Under the pieces are notes generated by a model. The model saw only the letters and a list, made by a program, of their open reading frames with translations. It had not been told where the DNA came from and made no database searches. The position numbers were made by a program, and so were the translations under genes. A stretch of 64,000 bases of DNA from Thiohalocapsa sp963695445 (GTDB lineage Bacteria > Pseudomonadota > Gammaproteobacteria > Chromatiales > Chromatiaceae). The stretch is from NCBI GenBank assembly GCA_963695445.1, contig CAVOGV010000012.1, positions 116,676 to 180,675 of the forward strand, in the 5' to 3' direction. Positions 18,500 through 27,527 of the stretch are shown here, piece after piece (positions within the stretch are counted from its first letter, which is position 1; every line of letters begins with the position of its first letter).

Positions 18500-18770
18500 A
18501 TCGCGACTGCGAGCCGCTCCGAGACCCGTGGGAGCGATTTGCAATCGCGAGAGCAGCGATAATGGATGTAGACACGGCCTCATCGCGGCTGCAAGCCGCT
18601 CCCGACAAGAGCGCGGGAGCGATTTGCAGTGGCGACAGCAGCGGCCATGGATGTTCACGCGGCCCCATCGCGGCTGCAAGCCGCTCCCACAAGAGCGTGG
18701 GAGCGATCTGAAATCGCGACGGCAGCAATCGCGAATTGCTGCACATGCCAATCGCGGCTGCCGCGCTGTG
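18500..18770. repeat. Tandem array of REP-like palindromes (family 5)
   Basis: A unit of about 84 bases starting ATCGCGGCTGCAAGCCGCTC is present at about 18500, 18582, 18667 and, truncated, at 18751. Each unit holds the hairpin CGCTCCCAC-AAGAGC-GTGGGAGCG (with variants) and ends in GATTTGCAATCGCGA. One further copy lies at 47331-47385. Confidence 0.9.
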
Positions 18771-18777
18771 TTACAAT
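18769..18777 (+). promoter_or_regulatory. Extended -10 promoter element before infA
   Basis: TGTTACAAT (extended TG plus TACAAT) lies 91 bases upstream of the infA ATG, directly behind the repeat array. No clear -35 is visible, which extended -10 promoters can tolerate. Confidence 0.5.
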
Positions 18778-18867
18778 GGCGCGCTTTGAATCGTCGACAC
18801 AGCCATTGCGCCCGCTGTCGAGCGATCGCTGTTGACCTTTCGATTTTTCCGAGTAAACACCGCATCC

Positions 18868-19086
18868 ATGGCTAAAGAAGACGTCATCCAGATGGAAGGT
18901 ACGGTCGTTGAGACCTTGCCGAACACGATGTTCCGTGTCGAGTTGGAGAATGGTCACGTCGTGACTGCCCATATCTCCGGCAAGATGCGCAAGCACTACA
19001 TTCGCATCCTGACCGGCGACAAGGTCACTGTCGAACTCACCCCTTACGACCTGACCAAGGGTCGCATTACCTACCGCGTGCGCTGA
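18868..19086 (+). CDS. infA: Translation initiation factor IF-1
   Basis: A 72-residue S1/OB-fold protein that binds the ribosomal A site during initiation. MAKEDVIQMEGTVVETLPN, FRVELENGHVVTAHISGKMR and YDLTKGRITYR are near-invariant family sequence. It sits between bpt and convergent clpA as in many gammaproteobacteria and is followed by a hairpin. Confidence 0.98.
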   Translation: MAKEDVIQMEGTVVETLPNTMFRVELENGHVVTAHISGKMRKHYIRILTGDKVTVELTPYDLTKGRITYRVR

Positions 19087-19087
19087 T

Positions 19088-19112
19088 CCGCACTGCTGCT
19101 CCGGCAGTGCGG
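19088..19112. terminator. Hairpin between convergent infA and clpA
   Basis: Perfect 9-bp stem CCGCACTGC / GCAGTGCGG with a 7-base loop, starting one base after the infA stop codon. There is no T-run. Confidence 0.6.
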
Positions 19113-19162
19113 CGCGGCCTCCCTTCCGCCACCGCCCTTGCTCCGGATCATACGGCCTCGAT

Positions 19163-21427
19163 TCACGCCGTCGCCTTCTCGACGTCGAAACTGAACGCGA
19201 GTTCATCGTCATCGCCTAACTTCACGGTCACCGTTCCGCCACCGGCAAGCTCACCGAACAGCAGTTCGTTGGCTAGCGGCTTCTTGATGTGGTTCTGTAT
19301 CACACGGGCCATCGGTCGGGCACCCATCTTCACATCGTAACCCTTTTCGGCGATCCACACCTTGGCGTCGGGTTCAACGATCAGCGCCACCTTCTTCTCC
19401 GCCAACTGCGCTTCGAGCTCGAAGATGAACTTGTCGACGACGCTCGCGATCGTCTCCTGCGCCAACGGGCCAAACTGAACCACGGCATCGAGACGGTTGC
19501 GGAATTCCGGCGAGAAGAAGCGCTTCAGCGCCTCCATACCGTCAGTGGCATGATCCTGCTCGGTGAAGCCGATCGAGCGGCGACTGGTCTCCTCAGCGCC
19601 GGCGTTGGTGGTCATCACCAGCACCACGTTGCGGAAGTCCGCCTTGCGGCCGTTGTTGTCGGTCAGCGAACCATGATCCATGACCTGCAACAACAGATTG
19701 AACACGTCCGGATGGGCCTTCTCGATCTCATCAAGTAGCAGCACAGAGTGCGGATGCTTAGTGATCTCCTCGGTCAGCAGACCGCCTTGGTCGAAGCCGA
19801 CGTAGCCGGGAGGCGCGCCGATCAGCCGGGACACCGTGTGCCGCTCCATGTACTCGGACATGTCGAAACGGATCAGCTCCATGCTCAGGATTCGGGCGAG
19901 CTGGCGCGTGACCTCGGTCTTGCCGACACCGGTGGGGCCGGTGAATAGGAATGAGCCGATGGGCTTCTCCTCGTTACCGAGGCCGGAGCGATTCATGCGG
20001 ATGGCCGCCGTCAGCGCATTGATGGCGTCCTCCTGACCGTACACCACCATCTTCAGATCGCGATCGAGGTTGCGCAGGGACTCGGTGTCGGACATGGACA
20101 CCTTTTTCGGCGGAATGCGCGCGATCTTTGCGACGATGGCCTCGACATCCGACACGTCGATGCGCTTCTTGCGCTTCGCGAGCGGCTTCAGCTGCACGTT
20201 GGCGCCAGCCTCGTCGATGACGTCGATGGCCTTGTCCGGCAGGTGCCGGTCGTTGATGTACTTGGCCGACAGCTCCGCGGCCGCCCGCAGGGCGGGATTG
20301 GTGTAGGCAACCTGGTGGTGATCTTCGAAGCGCTTCTTCAGACCCTTCAGGATCTCAATGGTCTCTTCCACCGACGGCTCTTGCACGTCGATCTTCTGGA
20401 AGCGACGGGTCAACGCCCTGTCCTTCTCGAAGATGCCGCGAAACTCCTGATAGGTGGTGGAGCCGATGCAGCGCAGGTCGCCGGAGGCCAGCACCGGCTT
20501 GATCAGATTGGACGCATCCATGACGCCACCGGACGCCGCGCCGGCGCCGATGATGGTGTGGATCTCGTCGATGAACAGGATCGCATGGGGCTTGCGCTTG
20601 AGCTCCGCGAGCACCGCCTTGAGCCGTTTCTCGAAATCGCCGCGGTATTTCGTGCCCGCCACCAGTGAGCCCAGATCGAGTGCGTAAATCACGGCGTCCG
20701 CGAGCACATCCGGCACCTCGCCGTCGACGATCTTCTTGGCCAGACCCTCGGCAATGGCCGTCTTGCCGACGCCGGCCTCACCAACCAGCAGCGGGTTGTT
20801 CTTGCGCCGACGACACAGGATTTGCGCGGTGCGCTCTACCTCGCTGGCGCGACCGATCAGCGGATCGATCCGGCCCTGACGGGCGATCTCATTGAGGTTG
20901 GTGGCAAAGTTGTCGAGCGGGCTGGAGGACTCCTTCTCCTCGGTGCGCGGCTCTTCGGCCTCTCCGTGCGCGTCGTCGCCCTGTTCCTCACCCGGTACCT
21001 TGGAGATGCCGTGTGAGATGTAGTTGACCACGTCCAGGCGCGACACATCCTGCTGGTTCAACAAGAACACCGCCTGGCTATCCTGCTCGCTGAACAGGGC
21101 AACCAGCACGTTGGCGCCGGTGACCTCCTTCTTTCCGGCGGACTGTACGTGGAACACCGCCCGTTGCAACACCCGCTGGAAGCCGAGCGTCGGCTGCGTC
21201 TCGCGCGCATCACCTTCGGCAATCAGCGGCGTCGTTTCCTCGATGAAGGTGACGATGTCCTTGCGCAGTTTCGCATCATCGCTGCCGCAGGCGCGCAGCA
21301 CCTTGGCGGCGGTTGGATTGTCGAGCAGGCACAACAGCAGGTGCTCGACCGTCATGTACTCGTGCCGCTTCTCCCGCGCCTCCTTGAAGGCATGATTCAG
21401 GGTGAATTCGAGCTCTTTGCTTAACAT
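19163..21427 (-). CDS. clpA: ATP-dependent Clp protease ATPase subunit ClpA
   Basis: A 754-residue AAA+ unfoldase that feeds ClpP. Two ATPase modules: Walker A GEAGVGKTAIAEG with LFIDEIHTIIGAG, and Walker A GPTGVGKTEVTRQ with VLLLDEIEKAHPDVF. The N-domain (FTLNHAFKEAREKRHEYMTV) binds ClpS. The ClpP-docking IGF-type loop appears as SIGFTEQD. The gene is downstream of clpS, transcribed with it, convergent with infA. Confidence 0.98.
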   Translation of the reverse strand: MLSKELEFTLNHAFKEAREKRHEYMTVEHLLLCLLDNPTAAKVLRACGSDDAKLRKDIVTFIEETTPLIAEGDARETQPTLGFQRVLQRAVFHVQSAGKKEVTGANVLVALFSEQDSQAVFLLNQQDVSRLDVVNYISHGISKVPGEEQGDDAHGEAEEPRTEEKESSSPLDNFATNLNEIARQGRIDPLIGRASEVERTAQILCRRRKNNPLLVGEAGVGKTAIAEGLAKKIVDGEVPDVLADAVIYALDLGSLVAGTKYRGDFEKRLKAVLAELKRKPHAILFIDEIHTIIGAGAASGGVMDASNLIKPVLASGDLRCIGSTTYQEFRGIFEKDRALTRRFQKIDVQEPSVEETIEILKGLKKRFEDHHQVAYTNPALRAAAELSAKYINDRHLPDKAIDVIDEAGANVQLKPLAKRKKRIDVSDVEAIVAKIARIPPKKVSMSDTESLRNLDRDLKMVVYGQEDAINALTAAIRMNRSGLGNEEKPIGSFLFTGPTGVGKTEVTRQLARILSMELIRFDMSEYMERHTVSRLIGAPPGYVGFDQGGLLTEEITKHPHSVLLLDEIEKAHPDVFNLLLQVMDHGSLTDNNGRKADFRNVVLVMTTNAGAEETSRRSIGFTEQDHATDGMEALKRFFSPEFRNRLDAVVQFGPLAQETIASVVDKFIFELEAQLAEKKVALIVEPDAKVWIAEKGYDVKMGARPMARVIQNHIKKPLANELLFGELAGGGTVTVKLGDDDELAFSFDVEKATA

Positions 21428-21548
21428 TGGCAGGCCCCTGGAAAAAGTGATTTGAACGCAAGTGAGTGGGGAGAAGGCGGTCCGTCAGGGTGAGCCAGCA
21501 TGGAGCCAAGGCTCGGATGAATCGCCGCCGCGAACGCATCAATCGTCA

Positions 21549-21872
21549 TCATGCCTCCTCCATCGTGCAGAGCAAGGGGTGATGGTTCTCGCGACTGAAG
21601 TCATTCACCTGCGCGACTTTGGTTTCCGCAATATCGCGTGTGAAGACGCCGCAAACACCAACGCCGCGGGTATGGACGTGCAGCATGACCTGCGTCGCCT
21701 TTTCCCGACTCATCCGGAAAAACGTCTCAAGCACATGAACAACAAACTCCATCGGCGTGTAGTCGTCGTTCACGAGCAGCACCTTAAAAAGCGGCGGTCG
21801 CTGTTGCAGGGGTTTGGACTCCTGCACGACCAGGCCCGAGTCCTGATCTTCGCTCGGATTCCACTCACTCAT
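21549..21872 (-). CDS. clpS: ClpS adaptor protein
   Basis: A 107-residue adaptor that delivers N-end-rule substrates to ClpAP. The binding-site motif FKVLLVNDDYTPMEFVVHVL (Asn and Asp contact the substrate alpha-amine) and the C-terminal half HTRGVGVCGVFTRDIAETK are conserved. I choose ATG 21872 (MSEWNPSED) over the upstream ATG at 21920 from family length. With aat and bpt nearby, the pathway's writers, reader and protease lie within 5 kb. Confidence 0.95.
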   Translation of the reverse strand: MSEWNPSEDQDSGLVVQESKPLQQRPPLFKVLLVNDDYTPMEFVVHVLETFFRMSREKATQVMLHVHTRGVGVCGVFTRDIAETKVAQVNDFSRENHHPLLCTMEEA

Positions 21873-22106
21873 CGCTGTAACGGCTCGTGACGATTGGGGC
21901 ACATGGCAATTCGGATTCATTGCTATCGGGGCACAACTGTTGGATCCCTGGAGTTTTGCGGCCGGCGCGTCGGACGTCGCGCTGCCGTTCCCCAGTTGTG
22001 AGGGCCGATACCTGAAAAATACAGTCCCCGCGGACGTTCGTCCATGACGGACGGACTCGCTGGCAACGATTCGATGCTACTCGCCCCAGGCGAATTTCGC
22101 CACGGA

Positions 22107-22134
22107 TTGACCAGTCAAAACATAGCACTATACT
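22107..22134 (+). promoter_or_regulatory. Sigma-70-type promoter of cspD
   Basis: TTGACC at 22107-22112, a 16-base spacer and TATACT at 22129-22134. The start of cspD is about 130 bases further on, so the mRNA would have a long 5' leader, as cold-shock mRNAs often do. The rest of 21873-22106 presumably holds the divergent clpS promoter, which I cannot pinpoint. Confidence 0.65.
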
Positions 22135-22265
22135 AGGAGGTCAAGACACCGCGGCGCACAGGACGCGGTGCCCCGCCAGACCGGCCGCCTCGATGCGATC
22201 GGCGACACACAATAAGACCAGACCATCAACCAGAGAACGAGAGACATCCCGGAGGAGTACCCGCC

Positions 22266-22475
22266 ATGTGCACTGGTATCGTGAAATGGTTCAACAACGC
22301 GAAAGGCTACGGCTTCGTCAAACCCGATGACCGCGAAGACGACGTATTCGTGCACTTCTCGTCCATCGAGATGGACGGCTACAAGACCTTGAAGGAAGGT
22401 CAAAAAGTCGAGTTCGAACTGAGCCAAGGGCCCAAGGGACTGCATGCGGCCAAGGTGCAGCGCGCGATGCTCTGA
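22266..22475 (+). CDS. cspD: Cold-shock-domain protein CspD-like
   Basis: A 69-residue single cold-shock domain. RNP1 reads KGYGFVKP and RNP2 DVFVHFSSIE. It binds single-stranded nucleic acid. The position next to clpS matches cspD of enterobacteria and pseudomonads, where the protein inhibits replication in stationary phase. A GGAGG ribosome site is followed by a slightly long spacing to ATG 22266. Confidence 0.92.
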   Translation: MCTGIVKWFNNAKGYGFVKPDDREDDVFVHFSSIEMDGYKTLKEGQKVEFELSQGPKGLHAAKVQRAML

Positions 22476-22483
22476 CGCCAGAT

Positions 22484-22525
22484 CGGGTCACGGCAGCCGT
22501 TCACCTTGCAACGCTGCCAGACCCG
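22484..22525 (+). terminator. Hairpin after cspD
   Basis: Outer stem CGGGTC / GACCCG with inner GGCAG-CGTT / AACG-CTGCC pairing, beginning 9 bases after the cspD stop. No T-run follows. Confidence 0.55.
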
Positions 22526-22566
22526 GCACTGACGCCGGGGACTCGCCCACAAGACGCTGACCTGGA

Positions 22567-22630
22567 GGGGCGAATTCATTCGCCCCATCTGCTCTAACGC
22601 CGAGATCCTAGGCGAACCAATTCGCTCCTA
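22567..22630. repeat. GGGGCGAAT palindrome repeats (family 6), left of gloA
   Basis: Perfect 20-base palindrome GGGGCGAATTCATTCGCCCC at 22567-22586 and a diverged copy ending about 22630, abutting the gloA stop codon. Confidence 0.8.
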
Positions 22631-23011
22631 CCGAACGCCGATCAGTTCGATCGGATAGCCGTCGGGGTCCTCGACGAAGGCGATGATGGTGCTGCCGGCA
22701 TTCATCGGGCCGGCGTCGCGCAGTATCTTGCAGCCCTGCGCCTTGATCCGCTCCGTGGCCTGGTAAACATCGTCCACCTCGATGGCGATGTGGCCGTAAC
22801 CGCTGCCAAGGTCGTAATGATCCACGCCCCAGTTGTAGGTCAGTTCGATCACGGTGTTTTGGGCTTCGTCACCGTAGCCGAGAAACGCGAGCGTGAACTC
22901 ACCCTGCGGATACTCTTTCTGGCGCAGCAGCGTCATGCCCAAGACCTCGGTGTAGAAGTCGATGGAGCGCTGAAGATTGCCGGTGCGCAGCATGGTGTGG
23001 AGTAGTCTCAT
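22628..23011 (-). CDS. gloA: Lactoylglutathione lyase (glyoxalase I)
   Basis: A 127-residue VOC-fold metalloenzyme that converts the methylglyoxal-glutathione adduct to S-lactoylglutathione. MRLLHTMLRTGNLQRSIDFY carries the first metal His (H5), followed by VIELTYNWG (Glu), GYGHIAIEVDD (His) and AFVEDPDGYPIELI (Glu), giving the full H/E/H/E metal set. The start is ATG 23011; the frame upstream is repeat sequence. The gene is bracketed on both sides by the same palindromic repeat family. Confidence 0.95.
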   Translation of the reverse strand: MRLLHTMLRTGNLQRSIDFYTEVLGMTLLRQKEYPQGEFTLAFLGYGDEAQNTVIELTYNWGVDHYDLGSGYGHIAIEVDDVYQATERIKAQGCKILRDAGPMNAGSTIIAFVEDPDGYPIELIGVR

Positions 23012-23047
23012 CTGGCTTGCCTGTTGGTTGCGGTCGAGAGATGGCGT

Positions 23048-23103
23048 GGGGCGAATAAATTCGCCCCTACCAGACACCGATCCGGGGCGGATCAATTCGC
23101 CTC
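23048..23103. repeat. GGGGCGAAT palindrome repeats (family 6), right of gloA
   Basis: GGGGCGAATAAATTCGCCCC at 23048-23067 and the variant GGGGCGGATCAATTCGCCTC at 23084-23103, between gloA and the end of icd. Confidence 0.8.
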
Positions 23104-23120
23104 GGCCTGACGCGGATCGG

Positions 23121-24377
<1,257 letters not shown>

Positions 24378-24552
24378 GTAAAACTACCTCGGAGTGCGGA
24401 GCCGGACCGGCTCATATGCGTGGCGGATGATGAGACTGCGGTGATGTTACCATCGCGGGCGAGCTGCAACCGAGCCCTAGCGTTGTCCCTAAGACGATTT
24501 CGTCACGATGTCTTGAGGTTCATGCGCCTCGGCGACCGTCGTTCTGCCCCGG

Positions 24553-25134
24553 CTACTCAACCCCGTGGCCGTAAGAGCGTGACACCCGCACCTGGGTCTT
24601 CGACGGGCTGTCGAATCGAGTGCGGCAACGAGTGGGGTCGAAGTTTGTCCCGTCGCTGTTCCACGGGCACATCTGAATCGTGCGACCGTTTTCGTATTGC
24701 CAGATTCCGTGCTGGTCCAGCACAAAATGGCTGATGCCGTTGACCCAAGGCAGTGCTGAATTGCGCAGGTCTTGTCTGCTCGGTCCCGGTACGACCTGCG
24801 AGTCCCAGGGATGGGTATGCCAGGAGCACGAGACAGAGTAAGTGCCCCGAGGGTCCGTGGGCAGGATGACTCCAACCGTCCCGTAGTCACCGACACCTGC
24901 TCGAACCACGTAGGCGAGCGTTTTCGTCGCCTTGTCGTTCCAGCACCAGCCCGCCACCTCGCGCATGCTCCCACGAGTGTCGCGCACCCCATCGATGAGC
25001 ACGTCAGCGGCATGCTGCACGATCTTCTCGGACCCATGAGCCGGGAATGGAGCAAGGCTGGAGTTCGTCGCGCAGCCGGCGCAGATCGTCACGCAGAGAA
25101 TGGCAGCACTCGCTGCGGTAGGCATGTTGGTCAT
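24553..25134 (-). CDS. Lipoprotein with a JAMM/JAB-type metalloprotease motif
   Basis: A 193-residue protein with signal and lipobox (AILCVTICAGC). Near the centre, SWHTHPWDSQVVPGPSRQDL gives H-x-H-x10-S-x2-D, the zinc-binding pattern of JAMM/MPN+ isopeptidases. Flanking text (LAYVVRAGVGDYGTVGVILP, GISHFVLDQHGIWQYENG) resembles DUF4329-type JAB relatives. Most JAB proteins are cytoplasmic, so a lipoprotein form would cleave in the periplasm. The start is ATG 25134; the longer open frame upstream is repeat DNA. It lies between icd and the end of ATPase operon A. Substrate unknown. Confidence 0.55.
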   Translation of the reverse strand: MTNMPTAASAAILCVTICAGCATNSSLAPFPAHGSEKIVQHAADVLIDGVRDTRGSMREVAGWCWNDKATKTLAYVVRAGVGDYGTVGVILPTDPRGTYSVSCSWHTHPWDSQVVPGPSRQDLRNSALPWVNGISHFVLDQHGIWQYENGRTIQMCPWNSDGTNFDPTRCRTRFDSPSKTQVRVSRSYGHGVE

Positions 25135-25273
25135 CGGTTTCGGATCTGGGTTATCCCGCTTGCGGCAGGGTCGTTTCTCAACAGTTGCAATCCTGTCGGG
25201 GAGCTTAGCAACAATGCAAAAACAACCTGGACAGTTGGAAAAAGCGCAGCGGTTCCACCAACTACCCTGTGCT

Positions 25274-25350
25274 CGTTGGCGTTGTCGTTGTCGTGCTCGT
25301 AGTCGTCCGGATGTTCGATTACGACAACGACAACGACAACGAAATTTTCG
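25274..25350. repeat. Palindromic repeat, family 3 (GTTGTCGTTGTCGT type)
   Basis: Left arm GCGTTGTCGTTGTCGTGCTC and right arm ACGACAACGACAACGACAAC form an inverted pair. A sister copy lies at 30315-30401 inside ATPase operon A. Confidence 0.8.
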
Positions 25351-25391
25351 TGACGCTTTGTGCAAGATGTTCGGGATATTGAACCAAGGGA

Positions 25392-26030
25392 CTAAGACTG
25401 CTCAACGCGACGCACCCGAATCACCTCCTCCCGCTCCAGTTCTTCCAACGCGGTGTCGATGGCGCTCAGCGTAGCGTCGATCTCGGGTAGCAGGACATCC
25501 TCCAGCGCGCGGGCACGACGCGCCGTACGAACGTACTCCAGTCGCAGACGCTCGAGATTGCCGGTGAGCAGCGCAAGACGGACGGCGATGGGCGGCAGGA
25601 CGGAAAAACTGCGGCGGCAGTGTTCCGCCTCGGGGCTTTGGTTGGCCGCGGCGACCGGCTCGGAGGCCCCTGCCTGTGCGGGGTTTGCGGCAGTTTGTGG
25701 CTCCGCCGTCGGCAACAGATCAATGCGCACGCCAAGCACCGAACGCGAGCCGCTGGCAACGTCACACGCCAGCGCCGGCGCCGCCGGATAGACACTGAGT
25801 TCTTCGAGGCCATGTCTGCCAAGGGCTCCACGCAACGCGATCAGGGCCTCACGCCTGGCCTCGCGCCAGCGCGCCATGGTGGCCTCGAAGTCCTTCAGCG
25901 TGGTCAGGATCTCGGAGGCCAGGATCAGCCGTTTCTCATCCAGAAAGTGGTAACCCTCCTGCATGCCGATGCGCTCGGCCTTGAGCTCCAGGTAGGCGCT
26001 GTGGGTCGGGATGATCGTGCGGGTCGACAT
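25392..26030 (-). CDS. ntpD: V/A-type ATPase subunit D (operon A)
   Basis: Central rotor shaft of the V1/A1 head, 212 residues. The N-terminal helix (IIPTHSAYLELKAERIGMQE, DEKRLILASEIL) and C-terminal helix (NLERLRLEYVRTARRARALE, EIDATLSAIDTALEELEREE) give the antiparallel coiled coil of subunit D. The central hairpin region is Ala/Pro-rich. It is last in operon A, 101 bases after ntpB with a palindromic repeat in the gap. It differs strongly in sequence from subunit D of operon B. Confidence 0.85.
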   Translation of the reverse strand: MSTRTIIPTHSAYLELKAERIGMQEGYHFLDEKRLILASEILTTLKDFEATMARWREARREALIALRGALGRHGLEELSVYPAAPALACDVASGSRSVLGVRIDLLPTAEPQTAANPAQAGASEPVAAANQSPEAEHCRRSFSVLPPIAVRLALLTGNLERLRLEYVRTARRARALEDVLLPEIDATLSAIDTALEELEREEVIRVRRVEQS

Positions 26031-26079
26031 GGGTAGTCTGGGCAGGGCGGTTGCTGGTCAGAGAAAGGCTGGTCTAACG

Positions 26080-26130
26080 ATCATGGCTCGGTGCCACCCC
26101 GGGGGATGAAGCGTTCGTTTCATCCTAAGC
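26080..26130. repeat. Hairpin repeat, family 1 (GGATGAA type)
   Basis: TGCCACCCC followed by GGATGAA-GCGTTCGT-TTCATCC and TAAG. A second copy at 40373-40423 sits between ntpI and ntpK of operon B. This copy overlaps the end of ntpB. Confidence 0.85.
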
Positions 26131-26131
26131 A

Positions 26132-27523
26132 TTAGGCCTGGCCGCGTTCCAGATGATTGCGGATCTGGGCGTCGCTGAGGCGGTTGAGCTCGTTGCGCGG
26201 CAGCCCCCGCAACGCACGCCAGCCCGCATCCAGGCTCTGCTCGATATCGCGACGATCGGCTTGGGCGACCACATCCTGCTCGAAGCGGTCGCCGAATGCC
26301 AGATAGGTGCGGTCGGTCTCGGACAGCCCGTCCTCCCCCACCACGCTGGCCAGGATGCGGGTCTGTTGGGCCTGCGCATAGGCGGCGTAGAGCTGGGCCG
26401 CGAGCGCTGCATGGTCGACGTGCGTCATGCCGGCGCCGGTGCCGTCCTTCATCAGGCGCGACAGGCTCGGCAGCAACCGGATGGGCGGGTAGAGATCGCG
26501 CCGATGTAGCTCGCGATCGAGGACGATCTGGCCCTCGGTGATGTAGCCGGTCAGGTCCGGAATCGGGTGTGTGATGTCATCGTTGGGCATGGTCAGGATC
26601 GGCACCTGGGTCACCGAGCCTGGTCGGCCCTGGATGCGGCCGGCGCGCTCATACAGCGTCGCAAGGTCCGAGTACATGTAGCCGGGGTAGCCCTTGCGGC
26701 TCGGCACCTCGCCGCGACTGGCGGAGACCTCGCGCAGGGCCTCGCAATAATTGGTGATGTCGGTCAGGATCACCAACACGTGCTTGCCTTCCTCGAACGC
26801 CATGTACTCGGCGGCGGTGAGCGCGAAGCGCGGGGTCAGCAGGCGTTGGGCGCTGGAATCGCTGGCCAGATTCAGGAACAGCACCGTGCGCGCCAGTGCC
26901 CCGCTCTTTTCCATCTCCTCGCGAAAGAACTCGGCGCTGGCGTGGGGGATGCCGATGCCGGCAAAGACAATGGCGAAGTCATCCGCGGCACCACGTACAC
27001 CGCGGATGCGAGCGTGGCAGGCGATATCCACGGCGATACGGTCGTGCGGCAGCCCGCCGCCGGAAAACAGCGGCAGCTTCTGGCCCCGCACCAGGCTGTT
27101 CATCAGGTCGATAGCGGTAAAGCCGGTCTCCAGGAACTGGCTCGGCGCCTGGCGGGCGGACGGCTTCATCGGCAACCCGTCGACACGAAATGCCTGCTCC
27201 GCGGCCAGTGGTGGACCGCCGTCCAGCGGTTTACCGACGCCGTTGAAGACGCGTCCGAGCAGACCGGGGCCAACATGAAAGCGCAGCGGTTCGCCGAAGA
27301 AGCGCACGCGGGTGCCCTCGAGCTTGAGCCCGGCGGTATCGTCGAGCATCTCGACGGTGACCGTTTCCTGATCCAACGCCGCGATGCGCCCGAGCCGCAC
27401 GTTCCCGTCGTCGCTCTCCACCTCCACCGCCTCGTTCAGTCCAACGTCCACGCTGCGGCGTAGGAATAGCAGCGGTCCGTCGACGCGCTCAGCGATGTCT
27501 TCTCCGGTCAGTCTGGCGTACAT
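26132..27523 (-). CDS. ntpB: V/A-type ATPase subunit B (operon A)
   Basis: Non-catalytic head subunit, 463 residues. FTAIDLMNSLVRGQKLPLFS, the degenerate nucleotide site, VLVILTDITNYCEALREVSA, YPGYMYSDLATLYERAGR, DLTGYITEGQIVLDRELHR and the Arg-bearing LPSLSRLMKDGTG are all present. Start ATG 27523 (MYARLTGEDI), four bases after the ntpA stop; an upstream ATG at 27553 would overlap ntpA. Confidence 0.95.
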   Translation of the reverse strand: MYARLTGEDIAERVDGPLLFLRRSVDVGLNEAVEVESDDGNVRLGRIAALDQETVTVEMLDDTAGLKLEGTRVRFFGEPLRFHVGPGLLGRVFNGVGKPLDGGPPLAAEQAFRVDGLPMKPSARQAPSQFLETGFTAIDLMNSLVRGQKLPLFSGGGLPHDRIAVDIACHARIRGVRGAADDFAIVFAGIGIPHASAEFFREEMEKSGALARTVLFLNLASDSSAQRLLTPRFALTAAEYMAFEEGKHVLVILTDITNYCEALREVSASRGEVPSRKGYPGYMYSDLATLYERAGRIQGRPGSVTQVPILTMPNDDITHPIPDLTGYITEGQIVLDRELHRRDLYPPIRLLPSLSRLMKDGTGAGMTHVDHAALAAQLYAAYAQAQQTRILASVVGEDGLSETDRTYLAFGDRFEQDVVAQADRRDIEQSLDAGWRALRGLPRNELNRLSDAQIRNHLERGQA

Positions 27524-27527
27524 TGCG

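Noticed and set aside
18123..18875. A 250-codon frame from bpt through the repeat array into infA
   Set aside because: Only the first about 90 codons are bpt; the rest is translated REP array and infA leader.
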